Of a stretch of DNA of 64,000 nt, positions 49,844 to 57,474 are shown piece by piece. The translations under genes and the position numbers were made by a program. Location: the NCBI RefSeq assembly GCF_000718515.1, contig NZ_JNZS01000010.1, forward strand, positions 62,001 to 126,000. Direction: 5' to 3'. How positions within the stretch are numbered: the stretch's first letter is position 1; each line of letters starts with the position of its first letter. The DNA comes from Micromonospora parva (GTDB lineage: Bacteria > Actinomycetota > Actinomycetes > Mycobacteriales > Micromonosporaceae). A model generated the notes under the pieces. The model saw nothing but the letters and a program-made list of their open reading frames with translations. It ran no database searches and was not told where the DNA came from.

Positions 49844-50074
49844 ATGGGTGAGGTCACCGTACGCTTCGTCGGCGGGCCCGCGGACGGCCTGGTCCGGCTG
49901 CTGCCGGCGGGGTCGGACGGCGCCCCACCCCAGCGTTGGATCATGCGGCACCCGGACGGTACGGGCCCGGTGCAGCCCGGCCCCGACCATCTCTACGAAC
50001 GCGACCGGCCCGACGAGGCTGGTGGCTGGAGCATGCGTTTCGTGCGCACCGACGCCTACGGGGTGTCCGAGTGA
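49844..50074 (+). CDS. small conserved hypothetical protein
   Basis: 76 aa, MGEVTVRFVGGPADGLVRLLPAG then 'DHLYERDRPDEAGGWSMRFV'. No recognised domain. GGGGGG 8 bases before ATG 49844. Lies between the kinase (divergent) and the two-component system. Confidence 0.7.
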   Translation: MGEVTVRFVGGPADGLVRLLPAGSDGAPPQRWIMRHPDGTGPVQPGPDHLYERDRPDEAGGWSMRFVRTDAYGVSE

Positions 50075-50112
50075 CCATGAGGCGGGGCTGACCGGTGGCG
50101 GCGGCCCGGCCG

Positions 50113-50151
50113 CACAGCTGGCACACAGCGTCCGCAGGGGCCCGGCACAGG
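50113..50151 (+). promoter_or_regulatory. phased CACAGC repeats upstream of response regulator
   Basis: CACAGC at 50113 and 50124 (11-bp period), and CACAGG at 50146 (two further periods); the 50135 position holds a poor match. Helical-phase direct repeats are the normal target of OmpR-family regulators, so this is a candidate autoregulatory site. Confidence 0.45.
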
Positions 50152-50167
50152 CATCGTGGCCACGATG
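50152..50167. promoter_or_regulatory. 16-bp perfect palindrome CATCGTGG-CCACGATG
   Basis: Gapless perfect dyad ending 11 bp before ATG 50179 (and 5 bp before ATG 50173). It would overlap the translation initiation region, either as an operator or as an RNA hairpin. Confidence 0.5.
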
Positions 50168-50178
50168 GGGGCATGGTC

Positions 50179-50919
50179 ATGAACGGGCAGGCCGCGCCGA
50201 GCCGGATCGAGCTGCGTCGCCCCGACGGTGAACCCGTCCGGGTGCTGGTGGTCGACGACGAACCCACGCTCACCGACCTGCTGTCGATGGCCCTGCGCTA
50301 CGAGGGGTGGCAGGTGCGCACCGCCGGCAGCGGCATGGCGGCGTTGAGCACCGCCCGACAGTTCCAACCGGACGCGGTGGTGCTCGACGTGATGCTGCCC
50401 GACCTGGACGGCTTCCAGGTGCTGCGCCGGCTGCGCGAGGACGCCCCGACCGTGCCGGTGCTCTTCCTGACCGCCCGCGACGCGGTCGAGGAACGCATCG
50501 CCGGGTTGACCGTCGGCGGCGACGACTACGTCACCAAACCGTTCAGCCTGGAGGAGGTGATCGCCCGGCTGCGCGCGTTGCTGCGCCGCTCCGGGCTCGC
50601 GGTCGCCGCCCGGGAGGAGGCGGTGCTGACCGTCGGTGATCTCAGCCTCGACGAGGACAGCCACGAGGTCCGCCGGGGTGGCCAACTCGTCACCCTCACC
50701 GCCACCGAGTTCGAGCTGCTGCGCTACCTGATGCGCAACCCGCGCCGGGTGCTCAGCAAGGCGCAGATCCTGGACCGGGTGTGGAACTACGACTTCGGCG
50801 GCCAGGCCAACGTGGTGGAGCTGTACATCTCGTACCTGCGGAAGAAGATCGACGCCGGTCGGCCGCCGATGATCCACACACTGCGCGGCGCGGGCTATGT
50901 CCTCAAACCCGCCGAGTAG
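50179..50919 (+). CDS. OmpR/PhoB-family response regulator
   Basis: 246 aa. REC domain with D26/D27, phospho-acceptor D70 (VVLDVMLPDLDG), Thr in FLTARD, Lys in 'YVTKPFSLEEV'; winged helix from about 145 ('LTATEFELLRYLMRNPRRVLSKAQILDRVW', 'VVELYISYLRKKID', TLRGAGYVLK). Works with the histidine kinase that overlaps it by 23 bp. Two in-frame ATGs at 50173 and 50179; the second has GGGGG at better distance. Confidence 0.92.
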   Translation: MNGQAAPSRIELRRPDGEPVRVLVVDDEPTLTDLLSMALRYEGWQVRTAGSGMAALSTARQFQPDAVVLDVMLPDLDGFQVLRRLREDAPTVPVLFLTARDAVEERIAGLTVGGDDYVTKPFSLEEVIARLRALLRRSGLAVAAREEAVLTVGDLSLDEDSHEVRRGGQLVTLTATEFELLRYLMRNPRRVLSKAQILDRVWNYDFGGQANVVELYISYLRKKIDAGRPPMIHTLRGAGYVLKPAE

Positions 50920-52408
50920 CCACCGCCGTCCGCTGCGCGCCGTCCGTGGCTGGCTGGCCGGGCGCTCCCTGCGTACCCGACTGGTGTTCGCCCTGCTCGC
51001 GCTGCTGGCGTTGGTCAGCGTCGCCATCGGTGGCCTGACCACCGTGGCGCTGCGGCACTTCCTCATCGACCGGCTGGACGCCCAGCTGGCCCCCGCGACG
51101 GCCATGCGGGGGGACCGGCCGGGCCGGCCGGCCTTCCCCGGCAACGGACCGGGCATCCCACCCGGGTTGCCGTCCGGCACCGTGGTCGCCGAGATCACCG
51201 ACGGCCGGGTGACCAGCGCCCGGACCCTGACCAACAGCGCCTCCAACGCGTTCCCCGACCCGCGGTCCGTGCCGGTGGCGGAGGTCGCCGCGCTGGCGGA
51301 CCTGCCAGTCGACACCGCACCGCGCACCGTCGACCTCGGTGACCGCGGCGACTACCGGGCCGTGGCCCGGCAGTACTGGGACGGCCGGGTACGCGTCGTC
51401 GCGATCCCCCTCTCCGGCGTCCAGGAGATCGTCTGGGGGATGATCGCGGCGCAGCTCGGGGTGGCCGCGATCGGGCTGGTCATCGCCGGTGCCGCCGGGG
51501 CGTTGATCGTGCGGGCCACCCTGCGACCGCTGCACCGGGTGGCCGCCACCGCCACCCGCGTCACCGAGCTGCCCCTGGACCGTGGGGAGGTGGCGCTCGC
51601 GGTCCGGGTGCCGACCGCCGACACCGACCCACGCACCGAGGTCGGTCAGGTCGGCGCGGCGCTGAACCGGATGCTGGGCCACGTCGCCGACGCGCTCGCC
51701 GCCCGGCAGGCCAGCGAGACCCGGGTACGCCAGTTCGTCGCCGACGCCAGCCACGAACTGCGCACGCCACTCGCGGCGATCCGCGGCTACGCCGAGGTGG
51801 CCCGGCGCGGCCGCGACGAGGTACCCGCCGACGTGGCGCACGCGTTGCGCCGGGTCGAGTCGGAGAGCACCCGGATGACCAGCCTCGTCGACGACCTGCT
51901 GCTGCTGGCCCGCCTCGACACCGGCCGTCCCCTCGCTGTCGAACCGGTCGACCTGACCGCCCTGGTGGTGGACGCGGTCAGCGACGCGCACGTCGCCGGC
52001 CCCGACCACCGCTGGCAGCTCGACCTGCCCGAGGTGGCGATCCGGGTGCCCGGCGACGCCGCCCGGCTGCACCAGGTGGTGGCGAACCTGCTCACCAACG
52101 CCCGGGTGCACACCCCGCCGGGCAGCACCGTCACCACCATTTTGGCCGTCGACGGCACCGACGCCGTGCTCACCGTCGCCGACGACGGGCCGGGGGTGCC
52201 GGCGCAGCTGCAACCGGAGATCTTCGAGCGCTTCGCCCGGGGCGACAGCTCCCGGTCCCGCGCGCAGGGCAGCACCGGTCTCGGCCTCGCGATCGTCGCG
52301 GCGGTGGTGGAGGCCCACCACGGCACTGTCGGGGTGCACAGCCGTCCGGGTCGGACCGTGTTCACCGTCCGGTTGCCGAATCCCACAGCGGACGCCGAGC
52401 CGGCGTGA
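50897..52408 (+). CDS. sensor histidine kinase
   Basis: 503 aa. TM1 about 28-50, extracellular region about 51-178 (Pro/Gly-rich, then a beta domain), TM2 about 180-205, HAMP about 205-270, HisKA with H286 (ADASHELRTPLAAIRGY), HATPase with N box LLTNARVHTP and G boxes DDGPGVP and GLGLAIVAAVV. Architecture as in TcrY/PrrB-type sensors of actinobacteria. Start ATG 50897 lies inside the regulator gene, so they are co-translated. Confidence 0.92.
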   Translation: MSSNPPSSHRRPLRAVRGWLAGRSLRTRLVFALLALLALVSVAIGGLTTVALRHFLIDRLDAQLAPATAMRGDRPGRPAFPGNGPGIPPGLPSGTVVAEITDGRVTSARTLTNSASNAFPDPRSVPVAEVAALADLPVDTAPRTVDLGDRGDYRAVARQYWDGRVRVVAIPLSGVQEIVWGMIAAQLGVAAIGLVIAGAAGALIVRATLRPLHRVAATATRVTELPLDRGEVALAVRVPTADTDPRTEVGQVGAALNRMLGHVADALAARQASETRVRQFVADASHELRTPLAAIRGYAEVARRGRDEVPADVAHALRRVESESTRMTSLVDDLLLLARLDTGRPLAVEPVDLTALVVDAVSDAHVAGPDHRWQLDLPEVAIRVPGDAARLHQVVANLLTNARVHTPPGSTVTTILAVDGTDAVLTVADDGPGVPAQLQPEIFERFARGDSSRSRAQGSTGLGLAIVAAVVEAHHGTVGVHSRPGRTVFTVRLPNPTADAEPA

Positions 52409-52419
52409 CCGGTCGCCGG

Positions 52420-53544
52420 TCAGCCGGCGGCGGCCTCGCGGACCAGCCGGCGTGCCTCGTCCCGAGGAACGCCGGTGGCCCGGAGGAGGTCGTTGGCGGC
52501 GGTCCGCAGCTGGGAGACCACTATCGTCCCGGAGAAACCCAGGTCCTGCCGGCCGGCCACGCCCGCCTCCCGGACGGCGTGCAGCACCCGCTCCCGGGCC
52601 CGCACCGGCTCCTGCGCGGCCACGAACTCCCGGTGCAGCAGCCGGACCGCCTCGCCGAGGTGCTCCACGGCGGCGGGCAGCGCCGCCGGCACCGGTTCCT
52701 CGTCGCGCAGGGTGGTGCCGATGCGGCGGACCAGACCGCGACTGTTGCGGAAGGCCCGCTCCATGTGCGTCACCCCGGCCCGGTAGGTGGCGATCGCCCG
52801 GCGTCGTCGCCACCGCACCGGGGAGAGCCGGACGACCTCGTCGGCGGCGGTCGTCACGGCGACGAGCTGGCGCAGTTGCGGGTCGGCGGCACGCATCCGG
52901 TCCAGCACCGCCCGCGCGCGGCCCCAGTCCGCCTCGGCCAGCGCCTGCGCCGAGGCGGTCATCTCCCGGGCGAACAGGTTCAGGGCGGGCTCGGCGGAGC
53001 GGCGCACCATCCGCATCGGGTTGAGGGGCAGCAGGACGAGCATCACGAACAGCCCCGCCGCCCCGCCGACCAGGGCGTTGATCGTTCGGGGCAGCTCCAG
53101 GTCCGGCGCGGTCGGGGTGAGGGTGGCGATGAGCACGGCGGTACCACCGGCCTGGGTCATCAGCGCGCCGGTGCCGCGTACCAGCACCGAAGCGGTGATC
53201 GCCAGGAAGACGATCGCACCGGTCTGCCAGGGGCCGGTGCCGAACAGGCTGATCAGGAGATCACCCACGCCGATGCCGAGCACCACCCCGGCGACCAGCT
53301 CCAGCGCGCGGTGAGCACGGTTGCCCAGCGACGCCGCGATGACACCGACCGCCGCGGCCGGCGCGAAGGTCGGCTCCGGGTTGCGGAGCAGTTCGCGGGC
53401 CACCAGCCAGGCCAGGGCGGCAGCCACACCGGCCTGGAGCGCCACGATCAGATAGAGCCGCATCCGCTGGCGACTCTCCCGCACGGCCCGCCCGGCGCGG
53501 GTCCGCAGCCTGCCCGCCGTCCGCGTCCCGGCCGTGAGTCTCAT
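52420..53544 (-). CDS. FUSC/aromatic acid exporter family membrane protein
   Basis: 374 aa. Five or six membrane segments in the first 190 residues ('AVGVIAASLGNRAHRALELVAGVVLGIGVGDLL' is the FUSC/ArAE pattern), followed by a soluble helical half (about 200-374). Half-size exporter type; may carry aromatic acids or lipids. ATG 53544 is 5 bases after TAGCCC (leaderless). Convergent with the histidine kinase gene, 11 bp apart. Confidence 0.85.
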   Translation of the reverse strand: MRLTAGTRTAGRLRTRAGRAVRESRQRMRLYLIVALQAGVAAALAWLVARELLRNPEPTFAPAAAVGVIAASLGNRAHRALELVAGVVLGIGVGDLLISLFGTGPWQTGAIVFLAITASVLVRGTGALMTQAGGTAVLIATLTPTAPDLELPRTINALVGGAAGLFVMLVLLPLNPMRMVRRSAEPALNLFAREMTASAQALAEADWGRARAVLDRMRAADPQLRQLVAVTTAADEVVRLSPVRWRRRRAIATYRAGVTHMERAFRNSRGLVRRIGTTLRDEEPVPAALPAAVEHLGEAVRLLHREFVAAQEPVRARERVLHAVREAGVAGRQDLGFSGTIVVSQLRTAANDLLRATGVPRDEARRLVREAAAG

Positions 53545-53549
53545 GGCGG

Positions 53550-53555
53550 GGGCTA
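53550..53555 (-). promoter_or_regulatory. leaderless -10 box (TAGCCC)
   Basis: TAGCCC on minus, 5 bases, then ATG 53544; no ribosome binding site. Confidence 0.4.
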
Positions 53556-53591
53556 CCCGGCCCGGCCCCCGACCGAACCTGCGCCGAACGG

Positions 53592-53966
53592 CTACGCCGG
53601 GTACGCCATCGCCGCGGTGAGGGCGACCACCCCGGGCAGCCGGGTGTCCTGGCGCAGGAACTGCACCACCACCGGGACCGGGGAGCGCAGCAGACAGCCG
53701 TACGGCCGGTCGAGCCGCACCGCCTCCGGGTCGATCAGGTCGTTGAGCCGCACGTGGCGCACCCGACGGGCGTCGACGGTAATGGCGTACGGGCCGACCG
53801 GCTCGGCGTCGGCGTAGTAGAGGTGCAGTTCGGTGTCGGCGCGGGTGTCGGTGGTGTTCAGGACGCACAGCTGGTCGAAGCTGGTGAACGCCGGCTCCGG
53901 GCCGGTGCTGGGGAACGGGATGTGCCCGCCCGGCACGACCCACAGGCGGGCCCCGATCTCGGTCAT
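53592..53966 (-). CDS. ASRT (sensory rhodopsin transducer) family protein
   Basis: 124 aa beta-rich protein. 'GARLWVVPGGHIPFPSTGPEPAFTS' with 'DQLCVLNTTD', LHLYYADAEPVGPYAITV and RRVRHVRLNDL match the Anabaena sensory rhodopsin transducer family along its length. No rhodopsin gene is near. The family has been proposed to bind small molecules such as sugars. ATG 53966 overlaps the stop of the aldonolactone oxidase gene (TGATG), so the two are made together; this supports a link to sugar acids or lactones. Confidence 0.85.
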   Translation of the reverse strand: MTEIGARLWVVPGGHIPFPSTGPEPAFTSFDQLCVLNTTDTRADTELHLYYADAEPVGPYAITVDARRVRHVRLNDLIDPEAVRLDRPYGCLLRSPVPVVVQFLRQDTRLPGVVALTAAMAYPA

Positions 53967-55180
53967 CAGCTCTCCTCCAGCAGCCGGGCGAGGTCGGGGC
54001 TGAGGAACACCCCGTCCGGGTCGAGCCGGCGGCGGGCGTCCTGGAAGTCGTCCCACCGCGGGTAGAGCGGCCGCAGGTCACGGGCAGTCATCCAGTGCTT
54101 CTTGCCCCAGTGCGGCCGGCCGCCGTACTGACGGAAGACCGCCTCCATGTCCCGGAAGTAGTCCTCGTACGGCAGCGACGTGTTCTGCAGGCAGGCGATG
54201 GTGGTGGTCGGTCGGCCGTACGCGTTGCTCAACCAGATGTCGTCGGCGGCGATGGTGCGCACCAGGACCCGCCAGCCGACGACGGTGCGGTGCCGTTGCA
54301 GGATCCGGCGTCGGACCTCGGCGAAGCAGGCCGGGAACGCCTCCGACGGCAGCATGTACTCGATCTCCTCGAACCGCAGCTCCCGTTCCTGGGGGATGGT
54401 GCGGTGGATCGGACCGGACCGGATCTCGTGGGGCGCACCCCACGGGCCGGAGTCCGGCACCCGTGGCGCGGCCCACACCCGTTCGCCGGACGTCCCGTCC
54501 GACCGGTTGAGGGTGCGGATCTGGGTCTGGTCGCTGCGCGGGTACCAGTAGAAGTCCATGTTGCGGTTGGTGTGCTGCAACTCGGCGAGGTGGTCGAGGG
54601 TCCAGTCGACGTGCGCGCACCACGCCCGACGGCGCAGCTCGTACTGCTGTTGCACGTCCAGGGTGACCTGGGTGACCACCCCGAGAGCGCCCAGCGAGAG
54701 CCGGGCCGCCGGCAGCAGGTCCGCGTTGTCGTCGGCGGAGATGTCCAGCACCTCGCCGGTGCCGGTGACCAGGCGGACGCCGACCACCTGGGTGCACAGG
54801 TTGCCGAAACCGACGCCGGTGCCGTGCGTGCCGGTGGCGGTCGCGCCGGCGATCGACTGGTAGTCCACGTCGCCGAGGTTGTCCATGGCCAGCCCGGCGT
54901 CGTACAGGCCCTCACCGAGGGCCTTGAGTTTGGTGCCCGCACAGGCCCGCGCCCGGTCGGCGTCCTCGGCGATGACACCGGCGAGCCGGTCGACGCTGAG
55001 CAGGATGTCGTCGGTGCGGGTCAGCGGGCTCGACGAGTGGCCCGACCCGACCGGCCGGATCGTCCGCCCGGACTCCCGCGCCCGGACGACCAGCTCCCGC
55101 ACCGCGTCCTCGTCGGCCGGCTCGGCGAACTCCCTCGCGGTGAACGAGAGGCTGCCGGACCAGTTGACGAACTGTCGCAT
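53966..55180 (-). CDS. D-arabinono-1,4-lactone oxidase family FAD enzyme
   Basis: 404 aa VAO-type flavoenzyme. The N-terminal FAD domain has GSGHSSSPL (45-53; the His position often holds the covalent FAD) and GATATGTHGTG. The C-terminal ALO domain contains the active-site HWGK motif (RPHWGKKHW) and ends in FLSPDLARLL. It oxidises an aldono-1,4-lactone or a sugar alcohol (alditol-oxidase-like enzymes are close). ATG 55180 is 5 bases after TACACC (leaderless). First gene of a pair with the ASRT protein, divergent from the GH15 gene. Confidence 0.9.
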   Translation of the reverse strand: MRQFVNWSGSLSFTAREFAEPADEDAVRELVVRARESGRTIRPVGSGHSSSPLTRTDDILLSVDRLAGVIAEDADRARACAGTKLKALGEGLYDAGLAMDNLGDVDYQSIAGATATGTHGTGVGFGNLCTQVVGVRLVTGTGEVLDISADDNADLLPAARLSLGALGVVTQVTLDVQQQYELRRRAWCAHVDWTLDHLAELQHTNRNMDFYWYPRSDQTQIRTLNRSDGTSGERVWAAPRVPDSGPWGAPHEIRSGPIHRTIPQERELRFEEIEYMLPSEAFPACFAEVRRRILQRHRTVVGWRVLVRTIAADDIWLSNAYGRPTTTIACLQNTSLPYEDYFRDMEAVFRQYGGRPHWGKKHWMTARDLRPLYPRWDDFQDARRRLDPDGVFLSPDLARLLEES

Positions 55181-55185
55181 GCGGC

Positions 55186-55195
55186 GGTGTACCCA
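55186..55195. promoter_or_regulatory. overlapping divergent leaderless -10 boxes
   Basis: Minus-strand TACACC (55191-55186) for ATG 55180 and plus-strand TACCCA (55190-55195) for ATG 55201 share two base pairs. Both start codons lie 5 bases beyond their box. Only 20 bp separate the two genes. Confidence 0.45.
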
Positions 55196-55200
55196 CCGGC

Positions 55201-57090
55201 ATGACCGGTAGTCGCGTTTCCGCGCCGACCCGCCGGGTAGGCAGTCGCGTGCCGGCCTTCGGCTCCGCGAGCACGCCGCCGATCGACTCGTACGCGTTCC
55301 TCTCCGACACCCACACCGGGGCGCTGATCGGCGCGGACGGCGCTGTCGACTGGTTCTGTGTGCCGCACTTCGAGGGCGACGCGGTCTTCGCCCGGCTGCT
55401 GGACCGTCGCGTCGGTGGCGCGTTCACCTTCTCCGTCGCCGCTGACGCCGCGCCGGTCCGCCGGTACCTGCCCGGCACCCTGGTGGTGGAGAGCGCGTAC
55501 CGGGCCGCCGGTGGCACCGCGACCGGTCAGGACTTCCTCGCCGTCCGGACCGGCGACGAGGCGCAGCCGTTCCGCGCGGACATGCTGCTGGTGCGCCGCC
55601 TGCACGTGCGCGCCGGGTCGGTGCGGGTACGAGCCGAGGTGACACCGCGCCCCGGGTACGGTTCCCGCCCGGTGGACTGGCGGTGGGACCACGGCCAGTG
55701 GGTGGCCGCCGAGGCGGGGCTGCGGCTGCGTTCCGGGCTGTCGTTCCGGGTCGACGGCGCGACGCTGCGCGCCGAAACGGTGCTGCGCGCGGGGCAGACG
55801 GTCGACGTACTGCTCGGTTACGGCCCCGGCCGCATCGACGAGGTCGACCCGGCCGAGCTGCTGGCGCGGACCTGCCGGACCTGGCGGGAGTGGACGGACC
55901 GTACCGACTACACCGGGCGGGGCAGCGCCGAGGTGCGGCACAGCGCGGCCGTCCTGCGGGGCCTGTCGTTCGACGAGACCGGTGCGTTGCTCGCCGCGCC
56001 GACCGCCTCGCTGCCCGAGGAGATCGGCGGCGTGCGCAACTGGGACTACCGCTTCACCTGGCACCGCGACGCCGCGCTGCTGCTGCTCGCGCTGTTCCGG
56101 CTGGGTCACGCCGAGGAGGGCCGTCGTTACCTGCACTTCCTGCTCACCATGTGCGATTGTGCCGGCGAGGTTCTCACCCCCCTCGTCGGGATCCACGGGG
56201 TGACCCGCGAGGAGGCGGTGCTTGAGCACCTCGACGGGTACGCCGACTCACGGCCGGTGCGTATCGGCAACGAGGCCGCCCACCAGCTGCAGTTCGACAC
56301 GTACGGGCACGTGCTCGACGCCACGCTGTCGTACCAGCAGCTCACCGGCGAGTTGACCACTGAGCAGTGGCAGGTGCTGCGCCGGCACGTGGACACCATG
56401 GCCACCCGGTGGCGGGAGCCGGACCACGGCATCTGGGAGATCCGCGGGCCGCTGCGGCACTACGTCAACTCGAAGATGATGGCCTGGGTCTGCCTCGACC
56501 GGGGCATCCGCCTCGCCGACCTGGTCGGCGACCACGACGCCCCCGTCGAGCGGTGGCGCGGGGAGCGCGACGCCATCCACGCCGAGGTCGTCGAGCGTGG
56601 TTTCGACAGCGGCATCGGCAGCTTTGTGCTGGCGTACGACTCGACCGAACTCGACGCGTCGTTGCTGCGGATGCCCTTGGTCGGGTTCCTCGCCGGTGAC
56701 GACCCGCGGGTGCTGTCCACCATCGATCGCATCCGGCGGGATCTGGCCGTCGCCCCGGCGCTCATCCGCCGGTACACGGCCGACGACGGGTTGCCCGGGC
56801 AGGAGGGCGCGTTCCTGCTCTGCTGCTTCGAGCTGGTCTCGGCCCTGGTCCTGGCGGGGCGACGCGAGCAGGCCGCCGAGTTGTTCGACCAGTTGTGCGG
56901 GTACGCCGGGCCGCTCGGCCTGTACGCCGAGCAGCTCGACGCCGACGGCACCGCGTTGGGCAACTACCCGCAGGCCTTCACCCACCTGGCGTTGATCGAG
57001 GCGGCGCTGAACCTCGACGGTGCCGGCGACCGCGACGCGCTGCACGCGTGGGCGCAACGGGCGGCGCGACCGGGAACAGCCGACGGCTGA
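55201..57090 (+). CDS. glycoside hydrolase family 15 (glucoamylase/trehalase-like)
   Basis: 629 aa. N-terminal beta-sandwich (about 25-240, starting PIDSYAFLSDTHTGALIGADGAVDWFC), then an (alpha/alpha)6 barrel. GH15 motifs: 'GVRNWDYRFTWHRDAALLL', acid Glu in 'EPDHGIWEIRG', and base Glu region 'LGLYAEQLD ... GNYPQAFTHLALIEAA'. No signal peptide, so intracellular; mycobacterial relatives are trehalases, others glucoamylases. Leaderless ATG 55201. Divergent partner of the lactone oxidase. Confidence 0.92.
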   Translation: MTGSRVSAPTRRVGSRVPAFGSASTPPIDSYAFLSDTHTGALIGADGAVDWFCVPHFEGDAVFARLLDRRVGGAFTFSVAADAAPVRRYLPGTLVVESAYRAAGGTATGQDFLAVRTGDEAQPFRADMLLVRRLHVRAGSVRVRAEVTPRPGYGSRPVDWRWDHGQWVAAEAGLRLRSGLSFRVDGATLRAETVLRAGQTVDVLLGYGPGRIDEVDPAELLARTCRTWREWTDRTDYTGRGSAEVRHSAAVLRGLSFDETGALLAAPTASLPEEIGGVRNWDYRFTWHRDAALLLLALFRLGHAEEGRRYLHFLLTMCDCAGEVLTPLVGIHGVTREEAVLEHLDGYADSRPVRIGNEAAHQLQFDTYGHVLDATLSYQQLTGELTTEQWQVLRRHVDTMATRWREPDHGIWEIRGPLRHYVNSKMMAWVCLDRGIRLADLVGDHDAPVERWRGERDAIHAEVVERGFDSGIGSFVLAYDSTELDASLLRMPLVGFLAGDDPRVLSTIDRIRRDLAVAPALIRRYTADDGLPGQEGAFLLCCFELVSALVLAGRREQAAELFDQLCGYAGPLGLYAEQLDADGTALGNYPQAFTHLALIEAALNLDGAGDRDALHAWAQRAARPGTADG

Positions 57091-57307
57091 CCGCGTCTCG
57101 GTGAGGTCCCAGCGCGTGTCCGCAGCGTGCCGGCGTGCCCGGCCGTCGTTGCCGCATTCTGTGCCGAGTCTGGGAGTCCGCCGATGTGCCCGCGACGGCA
57201 ACGGGGACCAGCGTACGGTGATGGACAAGTCCGGCTTTCCGGGTTAAAAGCCTCATTGGTGATGACCGGGATGCCGGTGTCGAGACGGCGAGGGCAAGGA
57301 GCGATCC

Positions 57308-57457
57308 GTGGAACATCTGGCCTACCTGGACGCGGGGTCCGGCAGCCTGATCGTGCAGGCGGTCGTGGGTGGGGTGGCCGGCGCCGCGGTCGCCGCGAAG
57401 CTCTACTGGCGACGGCTCGTCGACCGGTTCCGCCGGCAACCCACCGACCAGCGCTGA
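57308..57457 (+). CDS. small single-span membrane protein (YLDAGSGS type)
   Basis: 49 aa: begins VEHLAYLDAGSGSLIVQAVV, one membrane helix (about 12-33, rich in Gly/Ala/Val), then 'AKLYWRRLVDRFRRQ' as a basic cytosolic tail. Short proteins with the YLDxGSGS start recur in bacteria before cell-surface polysaccharide genes. AAGGAG 6 bases before GTG 57308. 17 bp before the methyltransferase, so first gene of a three-gene operon. Small but well supported by ribosome binding site and composition. Confidence 0.75.
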   Translation: MEHLAYLDAGSGSLIVQAVVGGVAGAAVAAKLYWRRLVDRFRRQPTDQR

Positions 57458-57474
57458 GCAGGCCAGTCCCGACC

